Shown piece after piece: positions 53,783-64,000 of a stretch of 64,000 bases of DNA. Under the pieces are notes generated by a model. It saw nothing but the letters and a program-made list of their open reading frames with translations, searched no databases and had not been told where the DNA came from. Position 1 is the first letter of the stretch; the number at the start of each line of letters is the position of its first letter. Origin of the DNA: Nonomuraea deserti (GTDB lineage Bacteria > Actinomycetota > Actinomycetes > Streptosporangiales > Streptosporangiaceae); assembly GCF_004348685.1 (NCBI RefSeq), contig NZ_SMKO01000007.1, positions 62,001 through 126,000 of the forward strand, read 5' to 3'. Position numbers and translations under genes: made by a program.

Positions 53783-54673
53783 ATGACCGCGATACGGGCA
53801 ACGAACCTGAGCAAGCGCTACGGCAAGACCGTCGCCGTGTCGAACCTGTCGTTCGACGTCGAGCCCGGCCGGGTGACCGGTTTCCTCGGCCCCAACGGCG
53901 CGGGGAAGTCCACGACCATGCGGATGATCCTGGGGCTCGACCGGCCGTCCGGCGGCTCGGCGCTCGTGGACGGGCGGCCGTACGCCGAGCTGGAACGCCC
54001 GCTGCGCAAGGTGGGCGCGCTGCTGGACGCCAAGGCCGTGCACGGCGGGCGCAGCGCCCGCAACCACCTGCTGGCCATCGCGCAGAGCAACGGCATCCCG
54101 AACGGCCGCGTGGACGAGGTGCTGGAGGCCGTGGGCCTGCGCGAGGTGGCCGGACGCCGGATCGGCGGGTTCTCGCTGGGCATGTCGCAGCGCCTGGGCA
54201 TCGCCGCCGCGCTGCTCGGCGACCCGGAGATCCTGCTGTTCGACGAGCCCGTCAACGGGCTCGACCCCGACGGCATCCTGTGGATCCGCACGTTCATGCG
54301 CGAGCTGGCGGCCGAGGGGCGCACGGTGTTCGTCTCCAGCCATCTGATGAGCGAGATGGCGCAGACCGCCGACCACCTGATCGTGATCGGCAAGGGCGCG
54401 CTGATCGCCGACACGAGCGTGGCGGAGTTCATCGGGCGCAGCTCGCAGGGTTACGTACGGGTGCGCTCGCCGCGCCTGGCCGACGTCGCCGAGCTGATCA
54501 AGGTGGGCGAGCCGCACCACGACCACCTGCGGGTGACCGCGATGAGCCCGGTCGAGATCGGCACGCTCACCGCGCGGGCCGGGATCCCGCTGGAGGAGCT
54601 GACGTTCGTGCAGCCCTCGCTGGAGGCGGCGTACATGGAGCTGACCAAGGACAGCCTGGAGTTCACATCATGA
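53783..54673 (+). CDS. ABC transporter ATP-binding protein
   Basis: 296 aa. Walker A GFLGPNGAGKSTTM, signature FSLGMSQRLGIAAALLG (LGMSQ), Walker B EILLFDEPVNGLDPDG and the switch His in VFVSSHLMSEM. C-terminal extension of about 80 residues. It resembles ATPases of bacitracin/lantibiotic-type exporters that sit with two-component systems. The stop overlaps the permease start by four bases. Confidence 0.92.
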   Translation: MTAIRATNLSKRYGKTVAVSNLSFDVEPGRVTGFLGPNGAGKSTTMRMILGLDRPSGGSALVDGRPYAELERPLRKVGALLDAKAVHGGRSARNHLLAIAQSNGIPNGRVDEVLEAVGLREVAGRRIGGFSLGMSQRLGIAAALLGDPEILLFDEPVNGLDPDGILWIRTFMRELAAEGRTVFVSSHLMSEMAQTADHLIVIGKGALIADTSVAEFIGRSSQGYVRVRSPRLADVAELIKVGEPHHDHLRVTAMSPVEIGTLTARAGIPLEELTFVQPSLEAAYMELTKDSLEFTS

Positions 54674-55413
54674 TCGACATCCTCAGGTCCGAATGGACCA
54701 AGATCCGCTCGGTCCGCTCCACGATGTGGACGCTGGCCGTGACCGCCGGGCTGATGCTGGGCATCGGCACGCTCATCGCCTCCGCGGCCAGGGGCTCGAC
54801 CGAGGACGACATCCCCGGCGCTCAGGCCGTCATGCTGAGCCTGACCGGCATCATGTTCGCGTCGCTGTCCATCGCCACGCTGGGCGTGCTGGTGATCTCC
54901 AGCGAATACCGTACGGGCGGCATCCGCACGTCGCTGATGGCCGTGCCCAAACGCATGAGCCTGCTGACCGGCAAGATCGTGGTGTTCACGGTCACCTCCC
55001 TGGTGGTGTGCACGGTCGCGTCGGCCGCCTCGCTCGCCGTGGGCGTCGCCATCACTCAGCCGCCCACGCTCGACATGGCAGAGGCCGTGCGGGCGGTGGC
55101 GGGCTGCGGCCTCTACCTCACCGCGTGCGGCCTGTTCGGGCTGGCGCTGGGCACGCTCGTACGCCACACGCCGGGCGCGATCGTCTCGGCCATCGCGCTG
55201 ATGCTGGTGCTGCCCCAGATCACCGGCATGCTGCCGGGCCAGGTGGGCCGGACGGTGGCCGACCACTTCACCACCAACGCGGGCATGCAGGTGGCCGTCC
55301 CGCTGGTCCGCAACGCCTCGCTCGGCCCGTGGAGCGGCTTCGGCGTCTATCTCGTCTGGATCGCCGTGATCATGATCGCCGGGGCCGTGCTGATGCGGCG
55401 GCGCGACGCCTGA
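54670..55413 (+). CDS. ABC transporter permease (ABC-2 type)
   Basis: 247 aa with six helices, starting MIDILRSEWTKIRSVRSTMW, a typical beginning of ABC-2 permeases of this kind. The second helix carries FASLSIATLGVLVISSEYRT with the EYRTGGI loop. It forms an exporter with the ATPase above; the substrate is unknown. Ends five bases before the convergent proC stop. Confidence 0.9.
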   Translation: MIDILRSEWTKIRSVRSTMWTLAVTAGLMLGIGTLIASAARGSTEDDIPGAQAVMLSLTGIMFASLSIATLGVLVISSEYRTGGIRTSLMAVPKRMSLLTGKIVVFTVTSLVVCTVASAASLAVGVAITQPPTLDMAEAVRAVAGCGLYLTACGLFGLALGTLVRHTPGAIVSAIALMLVLPQITGMLPGQVGRTVADHFTTNAGMQVAVPLVRNASLGPWSGFGVYLVWIAVIMIAGAVLMRRRDA

Positions 55414-55417
55414 GCGG

Positions 55418-56212
55418 TCAGCCGGAGGCGAGCTCGCGGCCGCGGTCGCGGGCCGCCTCGATGGCGGCCAGGAACGCGGCCCGCACGCTGTGGCGCTCGA
55501 GCTCGGCGATGGCCGCGATCGTGGTGCCGCCAGGAGAGGTGACGGCCTCGCGCAGGATCACCGGGTGCTCGCCCGAGTCGCGCAACATCACGGCGGCGCC
55601 GACGATGGACTGGGTGACCATGTCGAGCGCGGCCGCCCGCGGCATGCCGAGCAGGATGCCCGCGTCGACCATGGCCTCGACGAGGTAGAAGAAGTAGGCG
55701 GGGCCGCTGCCGGAGAGCGCTGTGGCGGCGTCCTGCTGCGACTCGGGGATGCGCAGCACCTTGCCGACGGGGCTGAGCAGCGCCTCGGTGAGCTTGAGGT
55801 GCTCCTCGCCCGCGTGCGCGCCCGCCGAGATCACGCTCATCGCCTCGTCGAACCTGATGGGCGTGTTGGACATCACCCTGACCACCGGCACCTCGACGCC
55901 GAGCCGCTGCTCCACGAACGACGTCGTGATGCCGGCCGCGGCGGTGATCACCAGGCGGTCGGCGGGCACGTAGGGGGCGATCTCGGCCAGCAGCGTGGCC
56001 ATGTCCTGGGGCTTGACGGCGAGGATCAGCGTGTCGGCCGCCTTGGCCGCCTCGGAGTTGGGGACGGTGCGCACGCCGTAGGTCTCGCGCAGCGCCTGCG
56101 CCCGCTCGGCCCTGCGCGTGGTCGCCATGATGTCGCCGGGTTTGAAGCCGGCGCGCAGCAGCCCGGACAGCAGCGCCTCGCCCATCTTGCCCGTGCCCAG
56201 AATCGCGATCAT
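55418..56212 (-). CDS. proC: Pyrroline-5-carboxylate reductase
   Basis: Last step of proline synthesis, NAD(P)H dependent; 264 aa. N-terminal Rossmann loop IAILGTGKMGEALLSGLL. The conserved region SGSGPAYFFYLVEAM and the C-terminal VTSPGGTTIAAIAEL belong to the active site. Followed in the same direction by nothing close; the proline dehydrogenase gene is upstream, 60 bases away on the same strand. Confidence 0.95.
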   Translation of the reverse strand: MIAILGTGKMGEALLSGLLRAGFKPGDIMATTRRAERAQALRETYGVRTVPNSEAAKAADTLILAVKPQDMATLLAEIAPYVPADRLVITAAAGITTSFVEQRLGVEVPVVRVMSNTPIRFDEAMSVISAGAHAGEEHLKLTEALLSPVGKVLRIPESQQDAATALSGSGPAYFFYLVEAMVDAGILLGMPRAAALDMVTQSIVGAAVMLRDSGEHPVILREAVTSPGGTTIAAIAELERHSVRAAFLAAIEAARDRGRELASG

Positions 56213-56272
56213 TTCCGCCCCTCGAGGAATAGACGCTGATGCAGCTTACCGGCCCGTCCCCGGTGTCGCGGG

Positions 56273-57154
56273 CTAGCCTCGTGACAGCAGGGAGCGCAGG
56301 AAGAAGGCCAGGTTGCGGGGGCGTTCGGCCAGGCGGCGCATGAGGTAGGGATACCAGTCGGCGCCGTAGGGGACGTAGACGCGCATCGTGAAGCCGAGGG
56401 CCGCCAGGCGGGCCTGCTCGTCGGGGCGCACGCCGTACAGCATCTGATATTCGAAGCCGGCCGGGTCGCGGCCGTCGAGCACGGCGAGCGTCGAGGCGAT
56501 GCGCACCAGCCTGGGGTCGTGGGTGGCGACCATCGGATAGCCGGCGCCGGCCATCAGCACCTTCAGGCAGCGCACGAACGAGCGGTCGATGTCGGCGGTC
56601 GCGGTGTAGGCGCCCGGAGCGGTGTAGGCGCCCTTGCACAGCCGCACCCGGGCGTCGCCGAGCCGCTCGCAGCGGTCGAGCGAGTCGGGCAGGTAGGCCT
56701 GCACCACCACGCCCACGTCCGGGTGCTCCTTGCGCAGCGCGGCGTGCACGGCGTGCAGCATGGCGATCGTGTCGTGCTCCTCCGCGTCGAGCGTCACCGT
56801 GACGTCTCTGGCCGCGGCGGCCCTGCAGATGGCCGCGGCGTGGTCGAACGCGAGCTCCTCCGACAGCCGCAGCCCGAGCGCCGTGAGCTTGACCGACACG
56901 TCGGCGCCCGCCGGCAGCAGGCGGAGCAGCGACAGGTAGGCGGTCACGGTGCCCTCGGCCTGCGCCCGGCCGGTCACCTCCTCGCCGAGGTGGTCGACGG
57001 AGACGCGCAACCCCTTGCGGGACAGCTCGTCGACCGCGGCGCCGGCGTCGTCGGCGACGTAGCGCCTGACCACATCCCTGGTCAGCGGCGACGCGGCGAT
57101 GAGACGCTCGGCGCGCCGGCTCTTGGAGACGGCGAGCAATGCCTGACGGAGCAC
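56273..57154 (-). CDS. Proline dehydrogenase
   Basis: FAD-dependent oxidation of proline to pyrroline-5-carboxylate; 293 aa, the short monofunctional type. Features: VSVDHLGEEVTG, VRLCKGAYTAP, and the C-terminal substrate-binding YPYLMRRLAERPRN, with two arginines for the proline carboxylate. It shares an operon with proC, so proline-making and proline-degrading enzymes are together; in this clade such a pair may serve redox cycling. Confidence 0.92.
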   Translation of the reverse strand: MLRQALLAVSKSRRAERLIAASPLTRDVVRRYVADDAGAAVDELSRKGLRVSVDHLGEEVTGRAQAEGTVTAYLSLLRLLPAGADVSVKLTALGLRLSEELAFDHAAAICRAAAARDVTVTLDAEEHDTIAMLHAVHAALRKEHPDVGVVVQAYLPDSLDRCERLGDARVRLCKGAYTAPGAYTATADIDRSFVRCLKVLMAGAGYPMVATHDPRLVRIASTLAVLDGRDPAGFEYQMLYGVRPDEQARLAALGFTMRVYVPYGADWYPYLMRRLAERPRNLAFFLRSLLSRG

Positions 57155-57203
57155 ATGACCACACTATGGTGAACCGGCGACCGGCGGGATCCGTCGTAGG
57201 GGT

Positions 57204-57671
57204 ATGCGGACAATGACAGCGACCCTTCTGGCCGGATGTCTGATGCTGGCGACGAGTTGCGGCACGGCCCAGCCTGCCGAGCGGGTCTCCTCCCCCAGCC
57301 AGGACAAGCCGCCCGTCGTGTCCAACCCGGTCGGCACCACGCCCAGCAAGTCGCCCCCGAAGGGCCCCAAGCAGGTCAAGCCGACGGGCGACGCCATCAA
57401 CGTGCACAAGGCCCGCTGGGCCAAGGCCAAGCCGGTCGCCAAGGGCAAGAAGCTCCAGCTGACGTGGCAGTCGGGGGTGGAGCCCTGCACGGTGCTGGAC
57501 CGCGTCAAGGTCAAGGAGACCTCCAAGCGCGTCACGGTCACCCTGTACGAGGGCACGTCCCCCAAGGCCAAGAACGTCTCCTGCATCATGATCGCTATCG
57601 AGAAGACCACCACGGTCAAGCTCAAGAAGCCGCTCGGCGAGCGCAAGGTGGTGGACGGCGCCAAGCCGTAA
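57204..57671 (+). CDS. Lys-rich predicted lipoprotein
   Basis: 155 aa. Signal with lipobox near LMLATSCGT, so acylated Cys at about residue 19. The mature part starts with a Ser/Pro/Lys-rich linker, then a small domain (VAKGKKLQLTWQSGVEPCTV, VTVTLYEGTSPKAKNVSC) with two cysteines likely paired in a disulfide. No known family is recognised with confidence. It is divergent from the proline genes. Confidence 0.7.
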   Translation: MRTMTATLLAGCLMLATSCGTAQPAERVSSPSQDKPPVVSNPVGTTPSKSPPKGPKQVKPTGDAINVHKARWAKAKPVAKGKKLQLTWQSGVEPCTVLDRVKVKETSKRVTVTLYEGTSPKAKNVSCIMIAIEKTTTVKLKKPLGERKVVDGAKP

Positions 57672-57688
57672 CGACAGCCGCCAAGCCC

Positions 57689-57728
57689 GCGAACCCCCGG
57701 TGACGCACCCACGGCGCCGGGGGTTCGC
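57689..57728 (+). terminator. Hairpin terminator after the lipoprotein gene
   Basis: A 12-base perfect stem (GCGAACCCCCGG with its complement) and a 16-base loop follow the stop by 17 bases. It isolates the chaperone operon from the lipoprotein transcript. Confidence 0.75.
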
Positions 57729-57808
57729 CGTGCGCGGAACCCCAGACCTCGCTGCCCCGTTGCGCGGTGTGTGGCCTTTATTGCGGGAATGTCTCGGCGC
57801 TCATGAGG

Positions 57809-57829
57809 GTTGAGTCGAGTAGGCTCAAG
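57809..57829. promoter_or_regulatory. HAIR box 1 (HspR operator)
   Basis: GTTGAGT-CGAGTAG-GCTCAAG matches the HAIR consensus CTTGAGT-N7-ACTCAAG with one mismatch in each arm. It lies about 75-95 bases before dnaK. Confidence 0.8.
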
Positions 57830-57860
57830 TCGTTTGCCAAAGACGACACACATCCGTTAG

Positions 57861-60367
<2,507 letters not shown>

Positions 60368-60388
60368 CACGAGGACGAAGGGCCGTAG

Positions 60389-61564
60389 ATGAGCACCAAG
60401 GACTACTTGGAGAAGGACTACTACGCCGTCCTTGGTGTGCCCAAGACCGCCACCGCCGACGAGATCAAAAAGGCCTACCGGAAGCTGGCCAGGCAATACC
60501 ACCCCGACACCAACAAGGGCGACGCGACCAAGGAGACCAAGTTCAAGGAGGTCTCCGAGGCTTACGACGTCCTGTCCGACAGCAAGCGCCGCAAGGAATA
60601 TGACGAGGCGCGCACGCTGTTCGGGTCCGGGGTGGGCGGCCAGCGGGCCGGCGGTGGCGGGTTCCCGTTCGACTTCGGCGACCTGTTCGGCGGCACGGCG
60701 CAGCCGGGCTCGGGCGGAGGCACCGGCGACCGGCTCGGCGACCTGTTCGGCGGGCTGTTCAACCGGGGCGGCTCCACCCGCACCTCGACCACGTCCAGGC
60801 CGCGCCGCGGCCAGGACGTCGAGTCCGAGGTCACGCTGACGTTCACCGAAGCGGCCGAGGGCACCACGGTGTCGCTCAGGCTCACGAGTTCGGCCGCCTG
60901 CGGCGCGTGCACCGGCACGGGCGCCAGGGCGGGCACGACCCCCAGGGTCTGCCCCACCTGCGAGGGCACCGGGGCGGCCAGCCGCAACCTGGGCAACTTC
61001 GCCTTCTCCGAGCCCTGCCGCGACTGCAAGGGCCGCGGGCTGATCGTGGACGACCCCTGCCCCGTGTGCGAGGGCAGCGGCCGGGCCAGGAGCACCCGCA
61101 CCATCCAGGCCCGCATCCCCGCAGGGGTGGCCGACGGCCAGCGGGTCAGGCTCAAGGGCAAGGGCGCCCCGGGCGAGAACGGCGGCCCCGCCGGCGACCT
61201 CTACATCCAGACGCACGTCAAGCCGCATGCCGTGTTCGGCAGGTCGGGCGACAACCTGACGATCACCGTCCCGGTGACGTTCACGGAGGCCGCCCTGGGC
61301 GCCGAGATCAAGGTGCCCACCCTCAAGGGCATGCCGGTGACGCTGCGCATCCCCCCGGGCACGCCCAACGGCCGCACGTTCCGCGTGCGCGGCAGGGGCG
61401 TCACCCGCAAAGACGGCACCAGGGCCGACCTGCTCGCAACGGTCGAAGTGGTGGTGCCGAAGACGCTCGACGACAAGTCGCGCGAGCTCCTCACCGAATT
61501 CAACACCGCGAACGCCAGTGAGGACCCGCGCGCTGAGCTCATTCAGCGAGCCAGAAGCGAGTAG
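60389..61564 (+). CDS. dnaJ: Chaperone DnaJ (Hsp40)
   Basis: 391 aa. J domain with YHPDTN (about 10-75), Gly/Phe-rich linker (residues 80-135), then the zinc-finger region with repeats [26 protein letters not shown] and CPVCEGSG, followed by two C-terminal beta domains. The first repeat reads CGACTGTG, close to CxxCxGxG. It delivers clients to DnaK. 21 bases after grpE. Confidence 0.96.
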   Translation: MSTKDYLEKDYYAVLGVPKTATADEIKKAYRKLARQYHPDTNKGDATKETKFKEVSEAYDVLSDSKRRKEYDEARTLFGSGVGGQRAGGGGFPFDFGDLFGGTAQPGSGGGTGDRLGDLFGGLFNRGGSTRTSTTSRPRRGQDVESEVTLTFTEAAEGTTVSLRLTSSAACGACTGTGARAGTTPRVCPTCEGTGAASRNLGNFAFSEPCRDCKGRGLIVDDPCPVCEGSGRARSTRTIQARIPAGVADGQRVRLKGKGAPGENGGPAGDLYIQTHVKPHAVFGRSGDNLTITVPVTFTEAALGAEIKVPTLKGMPVTLRIPPGTPNGRTFRVRGRGVTRKDGTRADLLATVEVVVPKTLDDKSRELLTEFNTANASEDPRAELIQRARSE

Positions 61565-61567
61565 CCG

Positions 61568-61918
61568 ATGGACGCCAACTATTTCGACCTGTCAGATGAC
61601 ACACCTGTTTATGTGATCTCGGTGGCCGCGCAGCTGTCGGGGCTGCATCCCCAGACCCTGCGTCAGTACGACCGGCTGGGGCTGGTCAGCCCCGGCCGCA
61701 CCGCGGGACGCGGCCGCCTCTACTCGACACGCGACATCATCCAGCTCCGCGAGGTGCAGCGGCTCTCCCAGGAGGAGGGCATCAACCTCGCGGGCATCAA
61801 GCGGATTCTCGAGCTCGAGAACGAAGCACTGCGGCTGCGGGAGGAGGTTCACCGCCTGCGTGCCGAGATGCGGATGGTCCGAGCGCTGATCCGCTACGAG
61901 CTGCCACCGGGGGCCTAG
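61568..61918 (+). CDS. hspR: Heat-shock repressor HspR (MerR family)
   Basis: 116 aa. MerR-type [43 protein letters not shown], then a coiled-coil tail rich in Glu and Arg. HspR represses the dnaK operon by binding HAIR boxes with DnaK as co-repressor, giving a feedback loop. It is three bases after dnaJ and four before clpB, so clpB probably shares the operon here. Confidence 0.96.
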   Translation: MDANYFDLSDDTPVYVISVAAQLSGLHPQTLRQYDRLGLVSPGRTAGRGRLYSTRDIIQLREVQRLSQEEGINLAGIKRILELENEALRLREEVHRLRAEMRMVRALIRYELPPGA

Positions 61919-61922
61919 AACG

Positions 61923-64000
<2,078 letters not shown>

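Noticed and set aside
53783-55413. ABC transporter considered as the lanthipeptide exporter or immunity system
   Set aside because: It is more than 20 kb from lanA, linked to its own two-component system, and the ATPase lacks a peptidase domain; a connection cannot be supported.

Overview
The window is high-GC actinobacterial chromosome. GC-rich third codon positions, frequent GTG and TTG starts, actinobacterial developmental regulators (BldC, a BldN-type sigma factor with an RsbN-type partner), menaquinone-linked complex I, HAIR boxes before dnaK and Rex operators all fit the order Streptosporangiales (Nonomuraea- or Actinomadura-like). I infer the genus level only loosely. Most of the window is conserved housekeeping DNA. 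The gene order around proC, the excisionase-like HTH gene, bS22, galE-like SDR, plsC, hemA-C-D-B, hemL and ccdA-resB-ccsB recalls the Rv0500-Rv0529 region of Mycobacterium tuberculosis. No tRNA, rRNA or CRISPR array was seen.

Layout. 1-12,533 (minus): the nuo operon from nuoA to a truncated nuoL, preceded by a geranylgeranyl-reductase-family gene and a perfect Rex operator (12,589-12,606). 12,725-19,697: an XRE/DUF397 pair, a hypothetical membrane protein, menG, a secreted beta-propeller protein, a DUF4229 protein, bldC, and a small acidic protein beside an HEVGH zincin-like protein with WPG repeats. 19,694-24,289 (minus): the System II cytochrome c maturation cluster (ccsB, resB, ccdA, TlpA/ResA-like lipoprotein) with a histidine phosphatase. 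24,290-34,861: an accessory island holding an EamA transporter and LysR regulator, decayed fragments of at least six genes, an IS3-type remnant, a tandem-HTH regulator and a two-gene class II lanthipeptide locus (lanA-lanM). 34,862-42,653 (minus): hemL, a stand-alone prim-pol-like gene, then rex-hemA-hemC-hemD-hemB behind a second Rex operator. 42,698-49,503: glutaredoxin-like protein, a membrane/ABM fusion, a bldN-rsbN-HAD cluster, PlsC acyltransferase, SDR, ribosomal protein bS22 and an excisionase-type HTH protein. 49,810-57,671: a putative phosphatase, AcuC deacetylase, a two-component system followed by an ABC transporter, proC and proline dehydrogenase, and a lipoprotein. 57,809-64,000: two HAIR boxes and dnaK-grpE-dnaJ-hspR-clpB (clpB runs off the end).

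How parts connect. Rex (NADH/NAD+ sensor) is encoded with the heme genes, and its operator also lies before the nuo operon, so heme supply and NADH oxidation are probably co-regulated. MenG and the reductase supply or modify the menaquinone used by complex I, and the Ccs proteins attach heme to secreted cytochromes. HspR is encoded inside the chaperone operon it is expected to repress. The most distinctive content is the lanthipeptide island. Its precursor has a core ending in three consecutive cysteines, no transporter, protease or immunity gene is recognisable nearby, and it sits among scrambled gene remnants inside what is, in other actinobacteria, a contiguous hemL-phosphatase-tlpA-ccdA-resB-ccsB cluster.
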